Source: an uncultured Prevotellaceae bacterium
GTDB lineage: Bacteria > Bacteroidota > Bacteroidia > Bacteroidales > Bacteroidaceae
Reading direction: 5' to 3'
DNA length: 60,108 nt
Assembly: GCA_900315105.1 (NCBI GenBank)
Contig: OMXX01000020.1
Coordinates: 1 to 60,108 of the forward strand
The notes beneath the pieces were generated by a model that saw nothing but the letters and a program-made list of their open reading frames with translations, did not search any database and was not told the origin of the DNA. The translations under genes and the position numbers were made by a program. Below, piece by piece: positions 51,900 to 60,108 of the stretch (positions are counted from its first letter, which is position 1; the number at the start of each line of letters is the position of its first letter).

Positions 51900-52472
51900 T
51901 TATTTTAGGAACTCCCCAATTGTCTTCAATGCCTCTGCCTTTGCTGTTGCGAGGTCGTCATTAACGATGATGACATCAAACTTTGGCGCGTAGGTCAGTT
52001 CTTCCTCTGCCTTTGCAAGACGCTGTTCGATAACCTCTGGTGCATCAGTAGCACGACCTACAAGACGGCGGCGGAGCTCCTCTACTGAAGGTGGCTGTAC
52101 GAATACGCTAAGTGCCTCGTTGCCAAATATTTTCTTAAGGTTGCAACCACCCTTTACGTCAACGTCGAAAACCACGTTCTCGCCATTGTTTATCTGGTTC
52201 TCAACCTGTGATTTCAGCGTGCCGTAGAAACGGTCGGTATATACCTCCTCGTACTCTACGAAAGCACCCTCAGCAATCTTTGCCTTGAACTCCTCCGGGG
52301 TGAGGAAGAAATACTCCACACCGTTCTTCTCAGTTCCGCGAGGAGCACGTGTGGTGCATGAGATGCTGAAATGCATGTTGAGTTCCGGATGCTCCTGCAT
52401 AAGGAAGTTCACGATAGTTGACTTTCCTGAACCTGAAGGAGCGCTGAATATAAGTAATTTGCCTTTTGACAT
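51900..52472 (-). CDS. gmk: Guanylate kinase
   Basis: 190 residues. LLIFSAPSGSGKSTIV is the P loop, CTTRAPRGTEKNGVEYFFL the GMP-binding signature, and FDVDVKGG the Walker B-like strand. It makes GDP from GMP and ATP. Preceded by yicC with a 90-bp gap holding a family R element; yicC-gmk-nadD order is common in Bacteroidetes. Confidence 0.97.
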   Translation of the reverse strand: MSKGKLLIFSAPSGSGKSTIVNFLMQEHPELNMHFSISCTTRAPRGTEKNGVEYFFLTPEEFKAKIAEGAFVEYEEVYTDRFYGTLKSQVENQINNGENVVFDVDVKGGCNLKKIFGNEALSVFVQPPSVEELRRRLVGRATDAPEVIEQRLAKAEEELTYAPKFDVIIVNDDLATAKAEALKTIGEFLK

Positions 52473-52486
52473 ACTTTTTTCTATAG

Positions 52487-52561
52487 AAACTATAAAACAT
52501 CAGGTCACATACTCCGATGTTACTAACATCGGACTACCTGTTTGGGAAGGCTTGGTTAGGC
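52487..52561 (-). repeat. Palindromic element family R, long form
   Basis: AAGCCTAACCAAGCCTTCCC on the minus strand's upstream end, next to the yicC stop, then the CCGATGTT-AACATCGG palindrome and TGATGTTTTATAG, ending 14 bp before the gmk ATG. Confidence 0.88.
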
Positions 52562-52562
52562 T

Positions 52563-53450
52563 TTACATCGCATTAAGCACCTGCTCCTTGATCTGCTCAA
52601 GCTCATCCTTCATCTTAACGACGATGTTCTGCATCTCAGCCTGATTGCTTTTAGAGCCAGTTGTGTTAATCTCACGTCCCATTTCCTGAGCAATGAAACC
52701 GAGCTTCTTGCCCTGACCGCCCTCTGGCTCTGCCATAGTCTCGCGGAAGTAGTTGAGGTGGTTGGTGAGGCGCTGTTTCTCCTCTGAGATGTCGAGTTTC
52801 TCTATGTAGTAGATAAGTTCCTGCTCAAGGCGGTTCTTGTCGTAGTCGATTTCCGGAATCTGCTTCAATCCGTCAATGATACGCTGACGGATTTTCTCCA
52901 CGCGAGAGTTCTCGTATGGCTCGATGCTCTTCAGCAGAGCCTCGATATTGTCAATCTTCTCGCCGAATTTCTTTGCGAGAGCCTCACCTTCCTGACGGCG
53001 GAAATCAACGAGAGCGTCAAGCGCAGAGTCGATAGCCTGACGGGCAACCTCCCATTCCTCTTCAGAAAGGATTTCTGTCTGATCCTGCTTTACGAGTATG
53101 TCTGGCATCCGCAAGATGATAGGCATCATCTCGGTCATGGAAGGGGTAGCCTCGTTGTTGCTGCTGGCAAGTGCAGAGAGTTGCTGGTAGTAATTCTTAG
53201 CGAGTTCGATATTGATAGATGCTGCATCTGCCATCTCGTCCTTTTCAATCCAGATTGAGAAATCCACTTTTCCGCGGATCACTTTCTGTTGAATCATCTG
53301 TCGCATCTCCATTTCTTTCTCACGATAGAGTGGGGCGATGCGAGTTGAAAGGTCGAGTGCCTTACTGTTGAGAGATTTTATCTCAACATTGATTTTTTTG
53401 TCTTGAAAAGTGGCTATTGACTTGCCATAGCCGGTCATTGAGAGTATCAT
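52563..53450 (-). CDS. yicC: YicC-family protein (putative endoribonuclease)
   Basis: 295 residues, typical length. MILSMTGYGKSIATFQDKKI and the following VEIKSLNSKALDL form the conserved N terminus; LNYFRETM and GKKLGFIAQEMGREINT plus TGSKSN at the end are the C-terminal signature. E. coli YicC has been described as an RNase. Shares a short divergent promoter region with tsaB. Confidence 0.93.
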   Translation of the reverse strand: MILSMTGYGKSIATFQDKKINVEIKSLNSKALDLSTRIAPLYREKEMEMRQMIQQKVIRGKVDFSIWIEKDEMADAASINIELAKNYYQQLSALASSNNEATPSMTEMMPIILRMPDILVKQDQTEILSEEEWEVARQAIDSALDALVDFRRQEGEALAKKFGEKIDNIEALLKSIEPYENSRVEKIRQRIIDGLKQIPEIDYDKNRLEQELIYYIEKLDISEEKQRLTNHLNYFRETMAEPEGGQGKKLGFIAQEMGREINTTGSKSNQAEMQNIVVKMKDELEQIKEQVLNAM

Positions 53451-53476
53451 TTGATTACTTTTTCGTTAAATTTCTG

Positions 53477-53515
53477 CAAAAGTACAAAAAAATACGGGAA
53501 AAATGAGTATATTTG
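53477..53515. promoter_or_regulatory. Divergent promoter region yicC / tsaB
   Basis: The 91-bp gap has TACTTTTG on the minus strand (53484-53477) toward yicC and TATATTTG on the plus strand (53508-53515) toward tsaB. Neither has a clear TTG at the expected spacing. Confidence 0.55.
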
Positions 53516-53541
53516 CACATTATTTTTAAAACAAAACGAAA

Positions 53542-54237
53542 ATGTCGTGCATTTTACATATAGAAACGAGCACAAATGTGTGTTCTGTGGCCGTTAGCCA
53601 CGACGGAACCGTCATCTTCGAAAAAGAGGATTTCAGCGGTCCGAATCATGCCGAGCAACTCGGCGTATATGTTGACGAGGCACTCAGTTTCATTGACCAG
53701 AGCCTCATTCCGCTTGATGCCGTTGCGGTGAGTGCCGGACCGGGTTCTTACACAGGCTTGAGAATTGGTGTTTCAATGGCAAAAGGCATCTGCTACGGAC
53801 GTGATGCAAAGCTTATTTCCATCCCAACGCTTGAGCTGATGTGCGTGCCTGTTCTGCTTAGGGAACTTGCAGCCGAAGAGCCGGAGCCATTGCTTTGTCC
53901 GATGCTCGATGCCCGCCGTATGGAGGTTTACGCAGGTCTTTGGAGTCGTGCTTTGAAGCCTGTGCGAGAGATCGGTGCTGACATCGTGACTGCCGAGACC
54001 TACAAGGAATTTCTCGACAAGCAGCCTGTCTATTTCTTCGGAAACGGAGCTGCCAAGTGTATGGAGACAATAAATCATCCTAATGCGCATCTCATTGAGG
54101 ACATATCTCCATTGGCAAAGTATATGATGCCGTTGGCTGAGCGTCGCTTCAACGATGGTAAGTTCGAGGATGTGGCATACTTCACTCCTTCCTATCTGAA
54201 GGACTATGTGGCTAAGTTGCCGAAGAAGTTGTTGTAA
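53542..54237 (+). CDS. tsaB: tRNA threonylcarbamoyladenosine biosynthesis protein TsaB
   Basis: 231 residues, ASKHA fold. ILHIETSTNVCSVAVSHDG is the start typical of TsaB; AVSAGPGSYTGLRIGVSMAK is its main signature; PMLDARRMEVYAGLW is also conserved. With TsaC, TsaD and TsaE it forms t6A on ANN-decoding tRNAs. First of a plus-strand run of housekeeping genes. Confidence 0.95.
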   Translation: MSCILHIETSTNVCSVAVSHDGTVIFEKEDFSGPNHAEQLGVYVDEALSFIDQSLIPLDAVAVSAGPGSYTGLRIGVSMAKGICYGRDAKLISIPTLELMCVPVLLRELAAEEPEPLLCPMLDARRMEVYAGLWSRALKPVREIGADIVTAETYKEFLDKQPVYFFGNGAAKCMETINHPNAHLIEDISPLAKYMMPLAERRFNDGKFEDVAYFTPSYLKDYVAKLPKKLL

Positions 54238-54240
54238 AGA

Positions 54241-54318
54241 GAGGCCTCTCCCCCCGCTCCTGACACATACTCCGATGTTATTAACATCGGACTTCCCCCG
54301 TAGGGAGGGAGCCGGAAC
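54241..54318. repeat. Family P element interrupted by the inner part of family R
   Basis: GGCCTCTCCCCCCGCTCC is followed by CACATACTCCGATGTTATTA and ACATCGGACT, after which the P sequence continues with TCCCCCGTAGGGAGGGAGCC. Uninterrupted P copies elsewhere (31588, 58136) lack the middle part, so one element has inserted in the other. Confidence 0.85.
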
Positions 54319-54364
54319 GCGAAAGGCATGTTAATTGTTACATGTTAATTGTTAATTGAAAAAT

Positions 54365-54973
54365 ATGAATATCGAAGGACTTGACTATAATACCCAGCGT
54401 GAAAGGATCAAGCTCAACGAGTATGGTCGTGAGATTCAGCAGATGGTTGACTACTGTGTCTCTATTCCTGACAGGGAGGAGCGACAGGTATGTGCTGAGG
54501 CTATCATCGATACAATGCGTAAGATGAATCCAAGCGACCAGAACATCAACGACCGTATGCAGACCCTTTGGGATCATCTGGCGTTGATGAGCGATTTCAA
54601 ACTGGATATTGACTATCCTGTGGAGATAACGACGGCAGAACAGATGGCTTCAAAGCCCGAGCCTGTGGCATATCCGAATACCCGTATTCCTGTACGTCAC
54701 TATGGCAGAGCCTTGTTTGAGCTGTTTGAGACGCTCAAGACAATGGAGCCGGGTGAGGAGCGCGATACCCTCGTGCGCATGACTGCCAATCAGATGAAGC
54801 GTTGTCTTCTGCTCTGGGGACATGGCAATGGCGACGACGAGAAGGTTGCCGACGACCTTGCACGTTTCACCGACGGCGTGATACAGCTGGATCTTGACAG
54901 CTTCCGCTTTGACAAGATCGATGTGCAGTCTATTGCCCAGCAGGCTAAACAGAAGAAACAAAAGAAGAAGTAG
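54365..54973 (+). CDS. DUF4290-family protein
   Basis: 202 residues from ATG 54365. DYNTQRERIKLNEYGREIQ followed by MVDYC is the start characteristic of this Bacteroidetes family. The protein is mostly helical, with no catalytic motif that I recognise, and ends in a lysine-rich tail (QQAKQKKQKKK). It lies 6 bp before murA, so the two are probably co-transcribed and co-translated; linkage with murA is common in Bacteroidetes. Function unknown. Confidence 0.85.
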   Translation: MNIEGLDYNTQRERIKLNEYGREIQQMVDYCVSIPDREERQVCAEAIIDTMRKMNPSDQNINDRMQTLWDHLALMSDFKLDIDYPVEITTAEQMASKPEPVAYPNTRIPVRHYGRALFELFETLKTMEPGEERDTLVRMTANQMKRCLLLWGHGNGDDEKVADDLARFTDGVIQLDLDSFRFDKIDVQSIAQQAKQKKQKKK

Positions 54974-54979
54974 CACTCT

Positions 54980-56284
54980 ATGGAAGCATTCCTTATTGAA
55001 GGCGGTAATCCGCTTCGTGGTACTATTGTTCCTCAGGGCGCAAAGAATGAGGCTCTTCAGGTCATCTGCGCCACTCTTCTCACCGATGAGGAGGTCGTGA
55101 TAAAGAATATCCCCGATATCCTCGATGTCAACAACCTTATAAAGTTGCTGATGGATATCGGTGTGAAAGTTCGCAAGCTCGATGACGGTGAGTATAGCTT
55201 CAAGGCCGACGAACTCCGACTTGACTATCTTAGCAGCGACGAGTTCGTGCAGAAATGTGCGGCTCTCCGTGGCTCTGTGCTTATGATAGGTCCGCTGCTT
55301 GGCCGTTTCGGTCATGCTACCGTGGCAAAGCCTGGTGGCGACAAGATAGGCCGCCGTCGTCTTGACACCCACTTCCTCGGTTTCCATAAGCTTGGCGCAA
55401 GTTACAGTCGTGTGGCTGGTCGTGATGTCTATGAACTCAGGGCCGACAGGCTCAAGGGCTGTTATATGCTTCTCGACGAGGCTTCTGTCACCGGTACTGC
55501 CAATATCATCATGGCCGCCGTACTTGCAGAAGGCACCACGACTATCTATAATGCTGCCTGTGAACCGTATATACAGCAGCTATGCAATATGCTCAACCGC
55601 ATGGGAGCAAAGATTTCGGGCATTGCCTCTAATCTCCTCCGTATTGAGGGCGTGAAGACTCTTGGCGGTACTGAGCATAAGCTTCTTCCTGATATGATTG
55701 AGGTAGGCTCATTCATTGCCATGGCTGCTATGGTGGGCGATGGAATCAGAATCAAGGATGCTTCTGTCGAGAACCTCGGTATCATACCCGATGCCTTCCG
55801 TCGTCTTGGTATTCAGATTGAGGTTGATGGCGATGACCTCTTCATCCCTCATCATGACCATTACGAGATAGAATCCTTTATCGACGGCACTATCATGACT
55901 CTTGCCGATGCTCCGTGGCCGGGACTCACGCCTGACCTTCTCAGCGTGCTCCTCGTCGTGGCAACACAGGCAAAGGGTAGCGTGCTCATTCATCAGAAGA
56001 TGTTCGAGAGCCGTCTGTTCTTCGTCGATAAGCTCATCGACATGGGCGCGCAGATCATTCTCTGTGATCCGCATCGTGCCGTGGTCGTAGGACATGACCA
56101 TCAGCTCCGACTCCGTGCAGGTCGTATGTCAAGTCCTGATATCCGTGCCGGCATCGCACTTCTCATCGCAGCCCTTAGTGCCGACGGAACATCGCAGATC
56201 AATAACATCGCGCAGATTGACCGTGGCTACGAGAACATTGAATCAAGACTTAATGCACTTGGAGCAAAGATAACAAGGGTATGA
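54980..56284 (+). CDS. murA: UDP-N-acetylglucosamine 1-carboxyvinyltransferase
   Basis: 434 residues of the EPSP-synthase-like fold. EGGNPLRGTIVPQGAKNEAL carries the Lys-Asn pair; the active-site loop reads KPGGDKIGRRRLDTH; ASVTGTANIIMAAV and GRMSSPDIRAGIALLIAAL are further MurA signatures. It transfers enolpyruvate to UDP-GlcNAc, the first step of peptidoglycan synthesis. The loop residue that is Cys115 in E. coli is Asp121 here. MurA with Asp at this place is active but is not alkylated by fosfomycin. Confidence 0.96.
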   Translation: MEAFLIEGGNPLRGTIVPQGAKNEALQVICATLLTDEEVVIKNIPDILDVNNLIKLLMDIGVKVRKLDDGEYSFKADELRLDYLSSDEFVQKCAALRGSVLMIGPLLGRFGHATVAKPGGDKIGRRRLDTHFLGFHKLGASYSRVAGRDVYELRADRLKGCYMLLDEASVTGTANIIMAAVLAEGTTTIYNAACEPYIQQLCNMLNRMGAKISGIASNLLRIEGVKTLGGTEHKLLPDMIEVGSFIAMAAMVGDGIRIKDASVENLGIIPDAFRRLGIQIEVDGDDLFIPHHDHYEIESFIDGTIMTLADAPWPGLTPDLLSVLLVVATQAKGSVLIHQKMFESRLFFVDKLIDMGAQIILCDPHRAVVVGHDHQLRLRAGRMSSPDIRAGIALLIAALSADGTSQINNIAQIDRGYENIESRLNALGAKITRV

Positions 56285-56793
56285 TAAAGGAACAGGAGGT
56301 TTATAAAATAGGAATCATCGGCAAGGCTCATGGCGTTAAGGGCGAACTTAGCATCCAGATTGATGACGATGTATTCGACCGTGTGGATGCCGAGTATCTC
56401 GTGCTGAAACTTGACGGAATCTTCGTGCCTTTCTTCATGGAGGAATATCGCTTCAAGAGCGATAGCGTTGCCTTGGTGAAATTCGAGGGCGTTGATACTC
56501 AGGAGCGTGCCCGTGAGCTTACAGGCGTGGAGGTCTATTTCCCTCGCGAGCTTGCCGAGCAGGATGAGGAAGCAGAACTTTCCTATGCTGCCCTCGTGGG
56601 TTATACCCTTATTGATAGCAACTCAGGAAAAGCGATTGGAACTATTGCCTACGTGGATGAGCAGACCATCAATATCATGTTCGAGCTTGAGGACGGAAGG
56701 CTTATCCCTGCCTCCGAGGAACTCATCGTGGATGTTGATCAGAAGAATCGCACCATCACCCTTGATATTCCGGAGGGAATACTCGATCTGTAG
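56281..56793 (+). CDS. rimM: Ribosome maturation factor RimM
   Basis: 170 residues. KIGIIGKAHGVKGELSIQID is the N-terminal RimM signature; FVPFFMEEYRFKSDSVALVK and the PRC-barrel half (LVGYTLIDSNSGKAIGTIAY) follow. It assists assembly of the 30S head near S19. The ATG overlaps the murA stop in an ATGA, so the genes are translationally coupled. Confidence 0.95.
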   Translation: MIKEQEVYKIGIIGKAHGVKGELSIQIDDDVFDRVDAEYLVLKLDGIFVPFFMEEYRFKSDSVALVKFEGVDTQERARELTGVEVYFPRELAEQDEEAELSYAALVGYTLIDSNSGKAIGTIAYVDEQTINIMFELEDGRLIPASEELIVDVDQKNRTITLDIPEGILDL

Positions 56794-56835
56794 TGAGGCT
56801 AAAGACTAATAGATTATTCGTAATAAGGTAACAAT

Positions 56836-56930
56836 CGGCCTGAAAGGCCACAAGCTAACAGCCCATGGCATCGCCATGGGGGTGGCGAGCAATTCAATTC
56901 GCCCTGTAAGGGCAAAAGCTTTGTTTCGAA
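56836..56930. repeat. Palindromic repeat in the rimM-dxr gap
   Basis: GGCCTGAAAGGCC, CCCATGGCATCGCCATGGG and CGCCCTGTAAGGGC form three successive small palindromes. The last type resembles the AAAAGGGCAGTCCGTGAGGG sequence near 60050. The remainder of the 186-bp gap is AT-rich. Confidence 0.7.
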
Positions 56931-56979
56931 TTAGGGCTTCTGACTTTCGCCTTTCGCCTTTTGACATTAATAATAGAAA

Positions 56980-58131
56980 ATGAAAAAACAACAAATATGT
57001 ATTCTGGGCAGTACAGGCTCAATAGGCACTCAGGCTCTTGAGGTTATCGAAGAGCATAGCGAGCGTTTCGAGGCCTACTGTCTTACTGCTAATAATAAGG
57101 TGGAACTGCTTGCCGAGCAGGCTCGTAAGTTCCGTCCGGCTGCCGTGGTCATCGCCAATGAGGATAAGTACGAGCAGCTCAAGACTCTCCTCGACGATTG
57201 TCCTGACATCAAGGTCTATGCCGGTGCCAAGGCTCTATGCGATGTGGTTGAGGCTGAACCGATCGACATGGTACTCACCGCTATGGTGGGCTTTGCCGGA
57301 CTTGATCCTACCATCCATGCCATAAAGGCACGAAAGAAGATCTGTCTTGCCAACAAGGAAACCCTCGTGGTGGCTGGTGAGCTTGTCATGGGACTTGCAG
57401 AGCAGTATCATGCGCCAATCCTTCCTGTCGATTCTGAACATTCGGCTATCTTCCAGAGTCTCGTTGGCGACCATGACAACGAGATTGAGAAAATCCTTCT
57501 CACCGCTTCTGGAGGTCCTTTCCGTAAGTTCACCCACGAGCAGATGAAGACCGTTACCGCTGCCGATGCCCTCAAGCACCCTACATGGGATATGGGCGCA
57601 AAGATAACCATCGACTCTGCCTCTATGATGAACAAGGGCTTTGAGGTTATCGAGGCTAAGTGGCTCTTCGGTGTTGATGCCGATAGGATACAGGTGCTCA
57701 TCCATCCTCAGAGCATCGTGCATTCTGCCGTGCAGTATCGTGACGGTGCCGTGAAGGCGCAGCTTGGCGTGCCTGATATGCGTCTGCCTATCCAGTATGC
57801 CTTCACCTTCCCCGAGCGACTCCCGATGACTGGCGAGCGCCTGAACCTCTTCGCGCATCCTTTGGAGTTCTTCGAGCCTGACATGCAGAAGTTCCAATGC
57901 CTCGCCCTTGCCTACGAGGCTATTCGTCGTGGCGGTAATGCCGCCTGTGTCGTCAATGCTGCCAATGAGGTGGTAAACCTCGCCTTCCGTCAAGGCCGAT
58001 GCGGTTTCCTCGACATGGGTGATATCATCGCCAAGACTCTCGACAAGGCAACAGTCATCAAGACTCCTACCCTCGAAGACTACTTCGCTTCCGACAAGGA
58101 GGCAAGGAGGATTGCAGGGGAGATGATATAA
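56980..58131 (+). CDS. dxr: 1-deoxy-D-xylulose 5-phosphate reductoisomerase
   Basis: 383 residues. ICILGSTGSIGTQALEVIEE is the NADPH-binding start; LANKETLVVAGELVM, PVDSEHSAIFQSL (metal-binding Asp and Glu) and TASGGPFR are Dxr signatures; SASMMNKGFEVIEAKWLF follows. It makes 2-C-methyl-D-erythritol 4-phosphate, the committed step of the non-mevalonate isoprenoid route. Next to rseP, a common order in Bacteroidetes. Confidence 0.97.
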   Translation: MKKQQICILGSTGSIGTQALEVIEEHSERFEAYCLTANNKVELLAEQARKFRPAAVVIANEDKYEQLKTLLDDCPDIKVYAGAKALCDVVEAEPIDMVLTAMVGFAGLDPTIHAIKARKKICLANKETLVVAGELVMGLAEQYHAPILPVDSEHSAIFQSLVGDHDNEIEKILLTASGGPFRKFTHEQMKTVTAADALKHPTWDMGAKITIDSASMMNKGFEVIEAKWLFGVDADRIQVLIHPQSIVHSAVQYRDGAVKAQLGVPDMRLPIQYAFTFPERLPMTGERLNLFAHPLEFFEPDMQKFQCLALAYEAIRRGGNAACVVNAANEVVNLAFRQGRCGFLDMGDIIAKTLDKATVIKTPTLEDYFASDKEARRIAGEMI

Positions 58132-58135
58132 ATCG

Positions 58136-58275
58136 GCCTCTCCCCCCGCCCTCCCCCGTAGGGAGGGAGCCGGAGAGCCTAACGCAACTGATAATTGAAA
58201 ATTGATAATTAATAATTGAAACGCCTTTTCGCCTTCCGGCTCCCTCCCTACGGGGGAGGGCGGGGGGAGAGGCCA
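58136..58275. repeat. Composite of two inverted family P elements (dxr-rseP gap)
   Basis: GGCCTCTCCCCCCGCCCTCC with CCCGTAGGGAGGGAGCCGGA at 58136-58175, and the inverted copy ending GGGCGGGGGGAGAGGCC at 58275, around 60 bp rich in TAATTGATAATTGA. Same layout as 31588-31734; it fills the gap, ending 11 bp before the rseP ATG. Confidence 0.9.
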
Positions 58276-58286
58276 CTTTTTATATA

Positions 58287-59822
58287 ATGGAATCATTTCT
58301 GATAAGAGCAGCACAGTTTATTCTTGCTATCACCATTCTCGTGTTTCTTCATGAGGGCGGTCATTTCACATTCGCTAAGATGTTCGGCACTCGTGTGTCA
58401 CGTTTCTATGTTTTCGCCAACTGGAAGTTCCACCTCTGGAGCTCATACGACAACTGGTGGCGTCGTCTCAGAGGCAAGGCGCCTGTTACCGAGCGCGACA
58501 ACGAGAGCGTTAATTTCATTCAGCAGTTAAAGAACTACTACTATTCCCTTACCAATCAGAAGGATAAGATTGTAACGGAGAACGTAGGTAATAAGAAATA
58601 CAACGACGAGGTAGGTACGGAGTACGGTATCGGTTGGCTGCCTATTGGCGGCTATTGCCAGATCGACGGTATGATCGACGAGACCCAGACTGCCGAGAAA
58701 CTATCAACTCCTGCAAAACCTTGGGAGTTCCGTAGCAAGAAGGCGTATCAGCGTCTGCTTATCATGGCAGGTGGTGTTATGGTCAACTTCATCCTCGCTC
58801 TCATCATCTATTCTACCGTATTCTATACATGGGGTGATAAATACTATGCCCTTGAGGACATGACCATGGGTATGAAGTTCAACGATGAGGCTAAGTCTTA
58901 CGGATTCCAGGATGGTGACATTCTCCTGCGTTCTGACCTTGGCGAGTTCAAGGATTTCTCTGCCGACCTTATGCGCGACATCTCAAAGGCTCACGAGGTC
59001 ATAGTACTTCGTAACGGTCGTGAGTGCCTTGTGCCTCTCAATGGCGACCTCAATCTTCTCAATATGCTGAAGGCAGACCCTATGTTCTGCCGTCCTTTTG
59101 TCCCTGCACTCGTGGATAGCATTATCCCGGGAGAAGCAGCTTACAAGGCAGGCATTCGTAAGGGTGATACTATTGTCAAACTCGGCAGTAAGAAGATAGA
59201 CACATGGGGAACCTTCGAGTATGAGATTAGCAGAATGACAGATGCCCTTACTGATGCAAAGACATCACGAGACAGTCTCAGCGTGTTGGTTAATAATGTT
59301 GTATGGAAGAAGGCCGACGGTACTATGGATACTGCTCAGGTCACATTCGCATATCAGGACGAGCGTGTTTTAATGGGCGTTGTGAAGTCAACGATCTATA
59401 ATTTCTACAAGCCTCGTCAGGTTGATTACGATTTCCTCGCAAGCATAAAGAAAGGCTGTACCTACGGCATTGACGTGCTTGGCGGCTATATCAGCGACCT
59501 GAAATATGTGGCATCAAAGGAAGGAGCCAAGAGTCTTGGTGGCTTTGGTGCTATCGGCAGCATGTTCCCGACCCAATGGGACTGGATGATCTTTTGGAAG
59601 ATGACAGCCTTCCTTAGCATTATCCTTGCCTTCATGAATATCATCCCAATCCCTGGACTTGACGGCGGTCATATCCTCTTCCTTCTCGTTGAGGTCATCA
59701 CTCGCAAACAGCCAAGTCTGAAGTTCATGCAGATTTCCCAAAACATTGGTATGATCTTCCTCCTCCTCTTAATGGTTGTAGCCAACCTAAATGATATCCT
59801 CCGTTGGATAGGAGTTATGTAA
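58287..59822 (+). CDS. rseP: RseP-type site-2 intramembrane zinc metalloprotease
   Basis: 511 residues of peptidase family M50. The first helix has the zinc-binding HEGGH (FLHEGGHFTFAKMFG), and the third zinc ligand lies in IPGLDGGHILF near the C terminus. Between them are a cytoplasmic loop longer than in E. coli (about 55-150), a hydrophobic segment (LLIMAGGVMVNFILALIIYS), and a PDZ-like domain (AAYKAGIRKGDTIVKLGSKK). It cleaves membrane-embedded anti-sigma factors or signal peptides; the substrate here is unknown. Last gene before a strong terminator. Confidence 0.94.
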   Translation: MESFLIRAAQFILAITILVFLHEGGHFTFAKMFGTRVSRFYVFANWKFHLWSSYDNWWRRLRGKAPVTERDNESVNFIQQLKNYYYSLTNQKDKIVTENVGNKKYNDEVGTEYGIGWLPIGGYCQIDGMIDETQTAEKLSTPAKPWEFRSKKAYQRLLIMAGGVMVNFILALIIYSTVFYTWGDKYYALEDMTMGMKFNDEAKSYGFQDGDILLRSDLGEFKDFSADLMRDISKAHEVIVLRNGRECLVPLNGDLNLLNMLKADPMFCRPFVPALVDSIIPGEAAYKAGIRKGDTIVKLGSKKIDTWGTFEYEISRMTDALTDAKTSRDSLSVLVNNVVWKKADGTMDTAQVTFAYQDERVLMGVVKSTIYNFYKPRQVDYDFLASIKKGCTYGIDVLGGYISDLKYVASKEGAKSLGGFGAIGSMFPTQWDWMIFWKMTAFLSIILAFMNIIPIPGLDGGHILFLLVEVITRKQPSLKFMQISQNIGMIFLLLLMVVANLNDILRWIGVM

Positions 59823-59841
59823 AAAGTGAAAAATAAAAGTA

Positions 59842-59906
59842 AAAAGTATGGTTACACTTAGCGGCTATGTCATAAAACCGAAAGTTGTAACCATACTTTT
59901 TTTTAC
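59842..59906 (+). terminator. Terminator after rseP
   Basis: AGTATGGTTACA (59846-59857) and TGTAACCATACT (59887-59898) form a 12-bp stem with a long loop, followed by eight or more T. Confidence 0.88.
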
Positions 59907-59907
59907 C

Positions 59908-60108
59908 CTTTATTCGCAAACTCATCAGCTTCGCAGTTCCTCTTTACACTTTATTCTTTCTACTTTAACGTGAGTTCGATGAATTCCTCTATTCGTATGT
60001 CATTGAATATCATGTGGTTGAAAGAGCTCTGAAGGAGCGGCACCTAAAAGGGCAGTCCGTGAGGGCTGTTATATTTGCCGTTATTAGAGGGATGAGGTCT
60101 GAAGGACC
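59908..60108. repeat. Repeat-rich right end of the window
   Basis: A diverged inverted copy of the 35-bp repeat (ATTCGCAAACTCATCAGCTT, 59912-59931) is followed by one end of the AACGTGAGTTCG element (59968-59990). Then comes palindromic sequence with AGCTCTGAAGGAGCGGCACC at about 60027-60046 and GTCCGTGAGGGC. No gene seen up to the edge. Confidence 0.6.

Noticed and set aside
54650..55387. Open frame of 245 codons opposite DUF4290 and murA
   Set aside because: Spans two conserved genes on the opposite strand; shadow.
57235..58314. Long open frame (359 codons) on the minus strand opposite dxr
   Set aside because: It is the antisense shadow of a clear dxr gene; the translation has no family character and runs into REP elements.

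Overview
The window is a Bacteroidales chromosome segment, most probably Prevotella or a close relative. The evidence is a type IX secretion pair (porU-porV), a C10 peptidase and a second secreted protein with short Por-type C-terminal tails, a GH32-permease-fructokinase fructan cluster, and Bacteroidetes-type promoters (TTTG, 19-20 bp, TAnnTTTG) in front of many transcription units. All gene names come from reading the translations; no database search was possible.

Layout. 1-3.2 kb: end of a fructan-utilisation cluster (truncated GH32, MFS permease, PfkB kinase). 3.4-7.1 kb: small lipoprotein, tRNA-Ser(GGA), outer-membrane protein, secreted esterase. 7.3-11.3 kb (minus): three-gene biotin-dependent acyl-CoA carboxylase operon behind a cobalamin riboswitch. 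11.5-13.5 kb: secreted protein followed by a 52-residue peptide gene. 13.8-19.9 kb: gltB-gltD. 20-29.5 kb: AT-rich accessory stretch with a MazF/PemK toxin-antitoxin pair, an orphan NTF2-fold immunity protein, an MG2-type surface protein with a decayed paralogue fragment upstream, two tandem paralogous small secreted proteins, a TPR-like protein and a histidine-rich protein. 30-34.4 kb: compact Tat locus (NapH/NapG-like fusion with an internal twin-arginine motif, Tat-signal aldo/keto reductase, tatA, tatC). 34.6-38 kb: C10 peptidase and RelA/SpoT-domain protein. 38.4-43.8 kb: FAH-family gene, porU, porV. 44-47 kb: rplM-rpsI-rpsB-tsf. 47.3-53.5 kb: xylulokinase, PAP2 phosphatase, glycosyltransferase, nadD, gmk, yicC. 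53.5-59.8 kb (plus): tsaB, DUF4290, murA, rimM, dxr, rseP.

The most unusual content is outside the genes. (i) At about eleven intergenic sites there are arrays built in 11-bp steps, usually with TCC-bearing units on one side and GGA-bearing units on the other. The unit sequence differs between sites but the 11-bp step is kept, and nearly all arrays lie a short distance downstream of a stop codon. (ii) Several families of short palindromic REP-like elements fill the gaps inside operons; one full copy is inserted in frame within the NapH/NapG-like gene, another supplies the end of nadD, and others abut or overlap start codons. No transposase, integrase or CRISPR array is visible.
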